A stretch of DNA of 64,000 nt, from the NCBI RefSeq assembly GCF_020099395.1, contig NZ_CP083590.1:5642001-5706000 (forward strand), given 5' to 3'. This DNA comes from Streptomyces mobaraensis. GTDB taxonomy: Bacteria > Actinomycetota > Actinomycetes > Streptomycetales > Streptomycetaceae. Every line of letters starts with the position of its first letter. Within the stretch, counting starts at the first letter, position 1. The notes beneath the pieces were generated by a model. That model was not told the origin of the DNA. It searched no databases and worked only from the letters and a program-made list of their open reading frames with translations. Both the position numbers and the translations under genes were made by a program. Below are positions 50,413-59,420 of the stretch, in pieces.

Positions 50413-51105
50413 ATGACCGCAACCGAGCCGTTGCCCTACGGAACCCCCGACACCCCACGCGTCGCCGTCCGGGGCGAGGCCCACCTCGAAGTCGATCCCG
50501 AAATCGCCCGCCTCGGAATCACCATCAGCGCCCGCGGCACCGACCGTCACAAAGCCCTGGACGACCTCACCCGACGCAACAACCACATCATCGAACTCCT
50601 CAAAACCCACGGCGACGCCGTCGAGAAAATCGAAACCGGCGCCGTGACCATCACCCCCCAACTCAACGACAAAGGCCGCCACGAACGCATCCGCGCCTAC
50701 CGCGGCCACGTCCACCTCACCGCAACCCTCAGCGACTTCACCATCCTCGGCGAACTCACCACCCGCCTCTCCGACCTCGAACTCACCCGCATCGACGGCC
50801 CCTGGTGGGCCCTCCGCGCCAACTCGCCCGCCCACCGCGAAGCCCGCCGCCAAGCCGTCCACGACGCCGTCCAACGCGCTCGCGAATACGCCGAAGCACT
50901 CGGCTCCCACCTCGTCGCCCTCGTCGAACTCGCCGACACCGGCGCCGAACACCCCGCACCCGCCGCACCCCCCGCCCGCCCCGCCATACTCCGCAGCGCC
51001 GGCTACGCCGGCTCCGCCCCACCCGCGCTCGACCTCGAACCCCAGCGCCAGAGCGTCTACGCCCACGTCAACGCACGGTTGACCATGACCCCACCGATCC
51101 TGTGA
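50413..51105 (+). CDS. SIMPL (DUF541) domain protein
   Basis: This 230-aa protein begins with a DUF541 core: VRGEAHLEVDPEIARLGITI, GAVTITPQLNDKGRHERIRA and YRGHVHLTATLSDF. SIMPL proteins are periplasmic or secreted in Gram-negatives and assemble into rings. This one has no signal peptide, so it is probably cytoplasmic. Function is unknown. It is divergent from the nucleotidase and upstream of pyk. Confidence 0.88.
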   Translation: MTATEPLPYGTPDTPRVAVRGEAHLEVDPEIARLGITISARGTDRHKALDDLTRRNNHIIELLKTHGDAVEKIETGAVTITPQLNDKGRHERIRAYRGHVHLTATLSDFTILGELTTRLSDLELTRIDGPWWALRANSPAHREARRQAVHDAVQRAREYAEALGSHLVALVELADTGAEHPAPAAPPARPAILRSAGYAGSAPPALDLEPQRQSVYAHVNARLTMTPPIL

Positions 51106-51109
51106 ACCG

Positions 51110-51184
51110 GTGCGCGCGGGGGCGTTGACAAGGTCTCCCGCCGCTCATCGGAGCGCCCCCGCGCACGTTTCACTAGTTGTCAAC
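51110..51184. terminator. Nested inverted repeats between the SIMPL gene and pyk
   Basis: GTGCGCG...GGGGGCG (51110-51124) pairs with CGCCCCCGCGCAC (51154-51166). A second 8-bp pair, GTTGACAA (51124-51131) and TTGTCAAC (51177-51184), overlaps it, so two exclusive folds are possible. It probably terminates the SIMPL gene; TTGACA at 51125 might also be a pyk -35. Confidence 0.55.
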
Positions 51185-51260
51185 AGACCTTTACCCAACG
51201 GACTTTGGGCGGCCGTGTCCGGCAGATTCTCTACCCGCCGGTAGGTCATAAGGTCGTGCC

Positions 51261-52697
51261 ATGCGCCGAGCGAAAATCGTCTGCACCCTGGGGCCCGCCA
51301 CCGACTCGTACGAGCAGATCAAGGCCCTCGTCGAAGCCGGCATGGACGTCGCCCGCTTCAATCTGAGCCATGGCACCCACGCCGACCACGAGGCGCGGTA
51401 CGAACGGGTGCGCAAGGCCGCCGAGGAGACCGGCCGCAACGTCGGCGTCCTCGCCGACCTTCAAGGCCCGAAGATCCGCCTCGGCCGGTTCCTCGAAGGC
51501 CCGGTACTCCTTGAACGCGGCGACACCTTCACCATCACCGTCGAGGACGTGCTCGGCGACCGCCACCGCTGCGGCACCACCTACGACGGCCTCGCCGCCG
51601 ACGTCACCCGCGGCGAACGCATCCTCGTCGACGACGGCCGCGTCACCCTCGAGGTCACCGAAGTCAACGGACCGCGCGTCCACACCGTCGTCCTTGAGGG
51701 CGGCATGGTCTCCGACCACAAGGGCCTCAACCTCCCCGGCGTCGCCGTCTCCGTCCCCGCCCTCTCCGAGAAGGACGTCGAAGACCTGCGCTGGGCCATC
51801 ACCACCGGCGCCGACATCGTCGCCCTCTCCTTCGTCCGCAGCGCGCGGGACATCGACGACGTCCACCGCGTCATGGACGAGGAAGGCCGCCGCCTCCCCG
51901 TCCTCGCGAAGATCGAGAAGCCGCAGGCGGTCGAGAACCTCGACGGCATCGTCGCCGCCTTCGACGGCATCATGGTCGCGCGCGGCGACCTCGGCGTCGA
52001 AATGCCGCTCGAAACGGTCCCGATCGTCCAGAAGCGCGCCATCAAGCTGGCCAAGCGCAATGCCAAACCCGTCATCGTCGCCACCCAGATGCTCGACTCC
52101 ATGATCGACGCATCCCGTCCCACCCGCGCCGAGGCATCCGACGTCGCCAACGCCGTCATCGACGGCACCGACGCCGTGATGCTCTCCGGCGAGACCAGCG
52201 TCGGCAAATACCCCATCGAAACCGTCCGCACCATGAGCCGCATCCTCCAGGCGGCCGAAGAGGACATCCTCGCCCAGGGGCTCCCCCCGCTCACCGAACG
52301 CAGCAAGCCCCGCACCCAGGGCGGCGCCGTCGCCCGCGCCGCCGCCGAGATGGGCGACTTCCTCGGCGCCAAGTTCCTCGTCGCCTTCACCCAGTCCGGC
52401 GACACCGTCCGCCGCCTCTCCCGCTACCGCTCACCCATCCCCCTCCTCGCCTTCACCCCCGAACCCGCCACCCGCTCCCAACTCAACCTCACCTGGGGCG
52501 TCGAGACCTTCCTCGGGCCCATGGTGCAGACCACCGACGAAATGGTCAGCCAGGTCGACGAATACCTGCTCCGCATCGGCCGCTGCCGCAAGGGTGACAT
52601 GGTCATCATCACGGCCGGCTCCCCGCCCGGCACGCCTGGTACGACCAACCTCGTGCGGGTGCACCACATCGGGGAGGACGACGGGCCGAAGGGGTAG
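51261..52697 (+). CDS. pyk: Pyruvate kinase
   Basis: Pyk transfers phosphate from PEP to ADP, the last step of glycolysis. The 478-aa product has the start RRAKIVCTLGPATDSYEQI, then NLSHGTHADH, the active-site IEKPQAVEN, the signature MVARGDLGVEMP with its Mg-binding residues, and the allosteric C-domain. Streptomycetes have two pyk genes; by position this is the pyk2-like one. AAGGT lies 6-10 nt before ATG 51261. Confidence 0.96.
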   Translation: MRRAKIVCTLGPATDSYEQIKALVEAGMDVARFNLSHGTHADHEARYERVRKAAEETGRNVGVLADLQGPKIRLGRFLEGPVLLERGDTFTITVEDVLGDRHRCGTTYDGLAADVTRGERILVDDGRVTLEVTEVNGPRVHTVVLEGGMVSDHKGLNLPGVAVSVPALSEKDVEDLRWAITTGADIVALSFVRSARDIDDVHRVMDEEGRRLPVLAKIEKPQAVENLDGIVAAFDGIMVARGDLGVEMPLETVPIVQKRAIKLAKRNAKPVIVATQMLDSMIDASRPTRAEASDVANAVIDGTDAVMLSGETSVGKYPIETVRTMSRILQAAEEDILAQGLPPLTERSKPRTQGGAVARAAAEMGDFLGAKFLVAFTQSGDTVRRLSRYRSPIPLLAFTPEPATRSQLNLTWGVETFLGPMVQTTDEMVSQVDEYLLRIGRCRKGDMVIITAGSPPGTPGTTNLVRVHHIGEDDGPKG

Positions 52698-52712
52698 GCG
52701 GGGCCCGGGAGA

Positions 52713-53486
52713 TCAGTGTTTCGGGCCGATGTGGGCGTCCATGAGGGCGACGGACGCGCGCCGGGCGACCGAGACGTTGAACGGTATGCCGTCGCGGCGG
52801 GTGACCGTCCACTCGACGCCGACCCTGTCGAGGGTGTCGCAGTACAGGCGCCGGATGTCGTCGGACTTGTTGGTGAAGAAGTAGCGGGGGTACTCGTAGC
52901 GCTTGCGCTCACCTCCGATGAGGCGCGTAGTCCAGTTCGTCATCCGGCAGCCGTCGGAGTGGACGAGGCCCCTCAGGAAGTCCCATGGATGCGCGTCGAC
53001 GATGCGCTGCTGCCAGGGGACTAACGAGATGGACCGCTCGTGCTTCTTGCCCGGGCCGTGCTGGGGGAAGAGGCACGGCCAGTGCTTGCTGCCACTGGCG
53101 ACGGCCACGCAGCCCTGCCGCTGGACGACGCAGACGCTGTTCTCGGGGAGCACGCGTTTCATCGCGGTTCCGCAAGCCTCGATGAGGCCCGGCCACGCGT
53201 CCGCGCAGACGATGCGGAGCGTAAAACTGCCGTTGGGGTGCTTGCTGACACAGCCGTCGCCGAGATAAAGCCCCAGGAGGTAGGCGTAGGCGCGCGCATC
53301 GGCGGGTGGCTCGGAATCGGCGCGGCACAGTGAGCACAGTGAACGGCTGGGCTGCCTGGGCTCGACCCGAGTGAGCCATTGGCGGAGCGCGTGCCGGGAT
53401 ATGCCGGTCTGCTTGCTGACTGAGTTGAGACTGAAACCCCGGTCGACCAGGGCGAGGGCGCGTCGGCGCGTGGCGAGGTCGTACAT
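52713..53486 (-). CDS. Helix-turn-helix protein with LAGLIDADG-type endonuclease fold
   Basis: This 257-aa protein begins MYDLATRRRALALVDRG. A helix-turn-helix follows (FSLNSVSKQTGISRHALRQW), then a CSLC pair and two LAGLIDADG-type helices, YLLGLYLGDGCVS and FLRGLVHSDGC. The acidic residues in GDG and SDG are kept, as in active homing enzymes and in WhiA. It is common in Streptomyces and usually called a regulator. It lies 119 bp downstream of a tRNA gene on the same strand. ATG 53486 gives the conserved start. Confidence 0.82.
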   Translation of the reverse strand: MYDLATRRRALALVDRGFSLNSVSKQTGISRHALRQWLTRVEPRQPSRSLCSLCRADSEPPADARAYAYLLGLYLGDGCVSKHPNGSFTLRIVCADAWPGLIEACGTAMKRVLPENSVCVVQRQGCVAVASGSKHWPCLFPQHGPGKKHERSISLVPWQQRIVDAHPWDFLRGLVHSDGCRMTNWTTRLIGGERKRYEYPRYFFTNKSDDIRRLYCDTLDRVGVEWTVTRRDGIPFNVSVARRASVALMDAHIGPKH

Positions 53487-53605
53487 GAGAACGAGCCTGA
53501 CGTGACGAACGCCACTGCACTGGAATTCGCGCAGATGTTCACCGCAAGGGATGAAGATCCCCAATGTCGGCACTCAATGGCGTGACCTTCGAAATGAAGG
53601 TAAAG

Positions 53606-53680
53606 TGCCCCGGGTCGGATTCGAACCGACACTGTATGGGTTTTGAATCCATTGCCTGCTGCCAGTTGGGCTACCGGGGC
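53606..53680 (-). tRNA. tRNA with CAA anticodon (nominal Leu), short variable loop
   Basis: Reverse strand: acceptor GCCCCGG/CCGGGGC, D arm with a 3-bp stem, anticodon arm AUGGA-UUCAAAA-CCCAU, variable loop ACAGU, T arm GUCGG-UUCGAAU-CCGAC and discriminator A, 75 nt in all. The anticodon CAA would read UUG. The 5-nt variable loop is class I, whereas normal tRNA-Leu is class II, and the base pair 31-39 is A-C. CCA is not encoded. Confidence 0.85.
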
Positions 53681-53776
53681 CTTGTAATGCAAGGAGAGTG
53701 TATACCCCTCCGGTACTCAAAACTACAGCACTCGGTACGCTCATGGAGCACCGCCTGTCCTGGACTGAGGAGACCC

Positions 53777-54436
53777 GTGAGCGCCGCCGAGCCCCAGCCG
53801 CCCGTCGACGACGAGCCGCAGCACACCCCTCCGCACACCACCCGTGTCGTGATCGCCGAGGACGAGGCCCTCATCCGCCTCGACCTCAAGGAGATGCTCG
53901 AGGAAGAGGGCTACTCCGTCGTGGGTGAGGCGGGCGACGGGGAGACGGCGGTCGCGCTGGCGCGGGAGCACCGGCCGGACCTGGTGATCCTCGACGTGAA
54001 GATGCCCGTGCTCGACGGGATCTCCGCGGCCGAGCGGATCGCGGCCGAGTCGATCGCGCCCGTACTGATGCTCACCGCGTTCTCGCAGCGTGAGCTCGTG
54101 GAGCGGGCGCGGGACGCCGGGGCCATGGCGTACCTGGTGAAGCCGTTCAGCAAGAGCGACGTCGTGCCGGCGATCGAGATGGCCGTCTCGCGGTTCACGG
54201 AGCTGAAGGCGCTGGAGAAGGAGGTCGCAGACCTCTCCCAGCGGCTGGAGACGCGCAAGCTGGTGGACCGCGCGAAGAGCGTTCTGCAGACGCAGTACGG
54301 GCTGACGGAGCCGGCGGCGTTCCGGTGGATCCAGAAGACGTCGATGGACCGCCGGATGTCGATGCAGCAGGTGGCGGAGGCCGTCATCGAGGACGCCCGG
54401 GAGAAGAAGGCGGCGAAGGAGCAGCAGTCGCAGTAG
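53777..54436 (+). CDS. pdtaR: ANTAR response regulator (PdtaR)
   Basis: This 219-aa protein has a receiver domain (RVVIAEDEALIRLDL; phospho-acceptor Asp73 in LVILDVKMP; KPFSKSD). A coiled coil (ALEKEVADLSQRLETR) and a C-terminal ANTAR domain (LVDRAKSVLQTQYGLTEPAA, then RMSMQQVAEAVI) follow. ANTAR domains bind RNA hairpins and stop termination when phosphorylated, here by a PdtaS kinase located elsewhere. GTG 53777 has TGAGGAG just upstream. RNA targets are not visible nearby. Confidence 0.93.
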   Translation: MSAAEPQPPVDDEPQHTPPHTTRVVIAEDEALIRLDLKEMLEEEGYSVVGEAGDGETAVALAREHRPDLVILDVKMPVLDGISAAERIAAESIAPVLMLTAFSQRELVERARDAGAMAYLVKPFSKSDVVPAIEMAVSRFTELKALEKEVADLSQRLETRKLVDRAKSVLQTQYGLTEPAAFRWIQKTSMDRRMSMQQVAEAVIEDAREKKAAKEQQSQ

Positions 54437-54456
54437 TGGCTGGTGAGTTGGGTGTG

Positions 54457-54486
54457 GGGTCCGTGTCCGGATGGGGACGCGGGCCC
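54457..54486. terminator. Hairpin between convergent pdtaR and livF
   Basis: GGGTCCGTGTCC pairs with GGACGCGGGCCC with two G-U pairs around GGATGG. It is 20 nt after the pdtaR stop. Confidence 0.55.
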
Positions 54487-54525
54487 TTCGTGCTGTTCGG
54501 GGTCTTGGGGGCTTTGGGGTTCCGG

Positions 54526-55238
<713 letters not shown>

Positions 55239-55242
<4 letters not shown>

Positions 55243-56234
55243 CGGGGGTCGTTCTCCTCGGGGTGGGGGCGGGTCGTGTCGTCGTCCGGGGCCGTCGGCG
55301 GGCTTGCGTTCCTCCGGGCCGCTGCCTCCGCCTGGGCGCGTGCCGTCGTGGCCGCCGTGGCGGTCGCCGCTTCCGCCGCTCGGGCCGCTTCCGCCGCCTC
55401 GACCTCGGCGGCCTCGTCCTGTCCCGGTGCGCCCTCGAAGGGGGTGCCGAGATAGGCGGCGATGACGCGGTCGTCGCTCTGGACGGTGCGCGGGGTGCCC
55501 TCGACGAGCTTCCGGCCCTGGACGAGGACGGCGACGTGGTCGCAGAGGTTGAAGATGAAGCGCATGTCGTGCTCGATGACGAGGACGGCGATGCCCTGGT
55601 CGCGGATGGCGAGGACGAGGCGTTCGGCGGCGCGGGTCTCCTGGGGGTTCATGCCGGCGGTGGGTTCGTCGAGGAGGAGCAGGCCGGGGTCGCTGGCGAG
55701 GGCGCGGGCGATTTCGAGCCTGCGCTGTTCGCCGTAGGGGAGGTTGCGGGCGAGGTGGTCGGCCTTGTCGGCGAGGCCGGTGAATTCCAGGAGTTCGCGG
55801 GCGCGTTGGTGGGAGGCGCGTTCGGCGCGGTGGAAGCCGGGGCTGCGGAGGAGGGCGGAGAGGAGGCCCTCGTGGGTGCGGGTGTGGCGGCCGACGAGGA
55901 CGTTCTCCAGGACGGTCATGCTGGGGAAGAGCCGGATGTTCTGGAAGGTGCGGGCGATGCCCGCCTGCGTGACGAGGTGGGGTTTGGCGGGGAGGATGGT
56001 GTCGCGGTAGACGACGGTGCCTTGGGTCGGGACGTAGAGGCCCGTGAGGCAGTTGAAGAAGGTGGTTTTTCCCGCGCCGTTGGGGCCGATGAGTCCGACG
56101 ATCTGCCGGTCGTGCACGGTGAGGTCGACGGAGCGTACGGCGGTGAGGCCGCCGAAGCGCATGGTGACGCCGGTGGCGGTGAGGACGGGTGCGGCACTGG
56201 TGGCAGCGGTGGCGTCGGGGGCCCTGGTGGTCAC
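55239..56234 (-). CDS. livG: Branched-chain amino-acid ABC transporter ATPase LivG
   Basis: This 331-aa ATPase has Walker A GPNGAGKTT, the LivG-typical GIARTFQNIRLFPSMTV, signature LPYGEQRRLEIARAL (a variant of LSGGQ, as usual in LivG) and Walker B LLLLDEPTAGM. About 70 extra C-terminal residues are Ala/Glu-rich and disordered, longer than E. coli LivG (255 aa). It begins 5 nt after livM. Confidence 0.94.
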
Positions 56235-56239
56235 GGTGG

Positions 56240-58276
56240 TTACGCCTCCGCTCGGGTGAGGGTCGCGGTGTCGGGAGCGGCGTCGTCGTGGAATTCGAGC
56301 TGTTTCCGGCGGTCGGCGACGAGGCCCTCGGGGCGGAAGCGCATCAGGAGGATGAGGGCGACTCCGAAGAGCAGGAGTTGGTAGTCCTGCATGAAGTCCA
56401 TTTTGTTCGGGATGAGATAGAGGAGGGCGGCGCCGACGAGCGGGCCGGTGATGGTGCCCATGCCGCCGAGGATGACGGCGGCCAGGAGGAAGGCGGAGTT
56501 GGGCGGGACGGTTCCGGCGAACTGGTACTGGTCGGGGGTGGCGGTGGTGATGACGTGGGCCTGGACGGTGCCGGCGAGGCCGGCGAGCGCGGCGCCGAGG
56601 GCGAAGGCCAGGAGTTTGAGGCGGAAGGCGTTGATCCCCATGGCGGTGGCGGCCGTCTCGTCCTCGCGGATGGCGATCCAGGCGCGGCCGATGCGGGAGG
56701 CGGCGGCGCGGCGGAAGACGAGGACGACGGCGATGGTGGCGAGGAGCATGAGGAGGTAGTAGTTGCCGAAGCGGCCGATGGGGGTGCCCAGGAGGTCGTG
56801 GGTGTCGCCGAAGTCAAAGCCGCCGACGGCGAGATCGGGGATGTTGGGGATGCCCATGGCGCCGTTGGTGATGTCGGGACCGGTCTTTCCATTGAGGTTG
56901 AGCATGGTGATGCGGAAGATCTCGCCGAAGCCGAGGGTGACGATGGCGAGGTAGTCGCCGCGGAGGCGGAGGGTGGGGGCGCCGATGAGGACGCCGAAGA
57001 CGAGGGAGGTTCCGATGCCGGTGAGGACGGCCGCCCAGAACGGGAAGTGGACGCCGGCGGCGGATTCCGGGGAGCCGGAGACGAGGGCCGCGGTGTAGGC
57101 GCCGACGCCGAGGAAGGCGACGTAGCCGAGGTCGAGGAGGCCGGCGAGGCCGACGACGACGTTGAGGCCCAGGGCGACGGTGGCGAAGATGAGGATGCTG
57201 GTGGCCAGGTTGGTGTAGGTGTCGCTGGTGAGGGTGAGAGGGAAGGCCGCGGCGGCGACGAAGGCGGCGGTGAGGGTGATGGTGCGGTGCCGGGCCGTGA
57301 GGGCGCTGAGGCGGGTGGTGAGGCCGGAGCGGCCGACGGCGGCGAGCCCGGCGCCGGCGAGCAGGAGGTAGCCGACGAAGAGTTCGCCGTATTCGGCTTC
57401 GATGCCGTAGGTGAAGAGGGCGAGTCCTAGGGCGAACGCGGCGGCGATGAGGAGGATGTCGGCCCAGGTGGGGAGTGGGGTGGGGGCGGGGGGACGGCCG
57501 GGGGTGAGGGTGTGGCGGAAACGGTGCCAGGGGTTGGCGGGGGCGGTGTTCTCCGGGCGGTCGGTGCCGGGTCCGTGATCCCTGTCGTCCCTGCCGTCCC
57601 GGCTGCCCTTGCCGCCCTTGCCATCCCGGCCGCCTCCGCCGTCGCCGCCATCCCCGGCCCCGCGGCCATCCCCGCCGTCTCCGTTGTCCGTGCCGTCTGT
57701 GTCGGCGGTGCCGTCCGTGCCGTCTGTGGCTTCGACGTCCTCCATGCCCTCCACGCCGGCCGGGTAAGGCCGCGCCGGGGGCAGGGCGAGGGCGCCGAGG
57801 GCGGCGGCGAGGGTCGCGCCGCCGGCGAGGAAGCCGCCGGGCTCGAGGTTGACGAGGCCGCCGAGGTCGGAGGTGATGGCGCCGAGCGTGTACCAGGTGG
57901 CGGCGAAGGTGCCGAGGGCCAGGAGGAGGGTGGGGGCCGTGGTGCCCGAGGGGGCGAGCCAGCGGAGTCCGCGGATGCCGTAGCCGGCCAGGACGTGCAG
58001 CAGGGTGAGGGCGGCACCGGCGAGGGTGATGTTCTGGAGGCCGCCGGGATAGCCGGTGACGGTGAGGTTGCCGGGGAACGCGGTGGTCCAGGTCCAGGCG
58101 AGGAAGGTGGAGACGATCGCGAGGAGCGCTCCCGCACCCGTGAGCAGACGGGCGGTCGCCGGAGGCAGCGGAATGGTGGCGGGTACCGGCGTCGTGGCGG
58201 CCGGGGGCGTGGCGGCCGGCGTCGTGGCGGACGGTCGTCCTCCGGTGGGGTGGCGGTCGAGGGACATGGCCGTCAC
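56240..58276 (-). CDS. livM: Branched-chain amino-acid ABC permease LivM with an extra N-terminal membrane domain
   Basis: This 678-aa permease is about twice the usual length. Residues 1-170 form an added domain with four membrane helices. A Gly/Asp/Arg linker of about 60 residues (TDGTDGTADTDGTD and onward) follows, then the LivM core with GLLDLGYVAFLGVGAYTAAL, RLRGDYLAIVTLGFGEI, FRRAAASRIGRAWIAIREDE and GGMGTITGPLVGA. GTG 58276 overlaps the livH stop by 4 nt. The extension is likely regulatory or structural; its role is unknown. Confidence 0.92.
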   Translation of the reverse strand: MTAMSLDRHPTGGRPSATTPAATPPAATTPVPATIPLPPATARLLTGAGALLAIVSTFLAWTWTTAFPGNLTVTGYPGGLQNITLAGAALTLLHVLAGYGIRGLRWLAPSGTTAPTLLLALGTFAATWYTLGAITSDLGGLVNLEPGGFLAGGATLAAALGALALPPARPYPAGVEGMEDVEATDGTDGTADTDGTDNGDGGDGRGAGDGGDGGGGRDGKGGKGSRDGRDDRDHGPGTDRPENTAPANPWHRFRHTLTPGRPPAPTPLPTWADILLIAAAFALGLALFTYGIEAEYGELFVGYLLLAGAGLAAVGRSGLTTRLSALTARHRTITLTAAFVAAAAFPLTLTSDTYTNLATSILIFATVALGLNVVVGLAGLLDLGYVAFLGVGAYTAALVSGSPESAAGVHFPFWAAVLTGIGTSLVFGVLIGAPTLRLRGDYLAIVTLGFGEIFRITMLNLNGKTGPDITNGAMGIPNIPDLAVGGFDFGDTHDLLGTPIGRFGNYYLLMLLATIAVVLVFRRAAASRIGRAWIAIREDETAATAMGINAFRLKLLAFALGAALAGLAGTVQAHVITTATPDQYQFAGTVPPNSAFLLAAVILGGMGTITGPLVGAALLYLIPNKMDFMQDYQLLLFGVALILLMRFRPEGLVADRRKQLEFHDDAAPDTATLTRAEA

Positions 58277-59202
58277 GCCCGATCCGCGACGCGTTCGCCG
58301 AGCAGGCCCTGGGGCCTGAGCAGCAGGACGAGGATGAGGAGGACGAAGGCCCAGACGTCCTTCCAGGAGCCGCCGCCGAACTGGGACATGCCGGGGATCT
58401 CCTCGATGTAGCCGGTGGCGAGGGCTTCCGCGACGCCGAGGACGACGCCGCCCAGCATGGCGCCGTAGATGTTGCCGATGCCGCCGAGGACGGCCGCGGT
58501 GAAGGCTTTGAGGCCGGTGATGAAGCCCATGCGGAAGTCCACCTGTCCGTATTTGAGGCCGTGGGCGACGGCGGCGACGGCGGCGAAGGTGGCGCCGATG
58601 GCGAAGGCGATGACGATGATGCGGTCGGTGTTGATGCCCATGAGCTTCGCGGTGTCGGGGTCCTGGGCGGTGGCCTGCATGCCGCGGCCGGTGCGGGTTT
58701 TGGCGACGAAGAGGCCGAGGGCGAGCATGCACAGCGGGGCGGCGATCAGCAGGAAGACCTCGCCGCGCTGCACCGTGGCGCCGAGGATCTTGAAGGACTC
58801 GCCCTTGAACTGGGGGAACACCCTGGCCTTCTTGGCGTCGGGGTACCACTTCCAGACGGCCTGCTGGAGGGCGATGGAGAGGCCGATGGCGGTGATGAGC
58901 GGGGCGAGGCGCGGGGCGCCGCGCAGGGGCCGGTAGGCGAAGCGTTCGGCGGCCACCGCGATGGCGACGGCGGCGGCGATGCCGCCGAGGATCATGAGGG
59001 GGAGTGCCAGGAGCAGCGCGGTGCCGTCGGGGAGGGCGAGGTGGACGGTGAGGGCGCCGAAGCCGCCGACCATGAAGATCTCGCCGTGGGCGAAGTTGAT
59101 GAGCTGGACGATGCCGTAGACCATCGTGTAGCCGATCGCGATGAGGCCGTACATCGCGCCGAGGATGAGTCCGTTGGCCAGCTGTTGCGGCAGTTCGTGC
59201 AC
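58273..59202 (-). CDS. livH: Branched-chain amino-acid ABC permease LivH
   Basis: This 309-aa permease begins MHELPQQLANGLILGAMYGL and contains GYTMVYGIVQLINFAHGEI, RGMQATAQDPDTAKLMGIN and TAAVLGGIGNIYGAMLGG, the LivH pattern. GTG 59202 lies behind GGAGG. The 218-bp gap to livK holds two G+C hairpins, which may let livK be expressed at a higher level than the membrane genes. Confidence 0.95.
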   Translation of the reverse strand: MHELPQQLANGLILGAMYGLIAIGYTMVYGIVQLINFAHGEIFMVGGFGALTVHLALPDGTALLLALPLMILGGIAAAVAIAVAAERFAYRPLRGAPRLAPLITAIGLSIALQQAVWKWYPDAKKARVFPQFKGESFKILGATVQRGEVFLLIAAPLCMLALGLFVAKTRTGRGMQATAQDPDTAKLMGINTDRIIVIAFAIGATFAAVAAVAHGLKYGQVDFRMGFITGLKAFTAAVLGGIGNIYGAMLGGVVLGVAEALATGYIEEIPGMSQFGGGSWKDVWAFVLLILVLLLRPQGLLGERVADRA

Positions 59203-59420
59203 CGCCGGGCCTCCGTGGGATGAGACGTGCCGGGGATGTGCGGGGGATGTGCGGGGGAGGGTTGCGGGTGGCCGGCGCGGGCCGGTGGGTCCGCGCCGGG
59301 GTGGTGGGCGCACGGTGAGGGTGGGGAGTGCCGGGGGAATCGTTTCGGCGTCAGTGGTCCGGTGCCGGCTGTCCGGTGTCAGCGGCCCGGCCGGCCGGCT
59401 GACCGACGGGTCGGGCTGGG

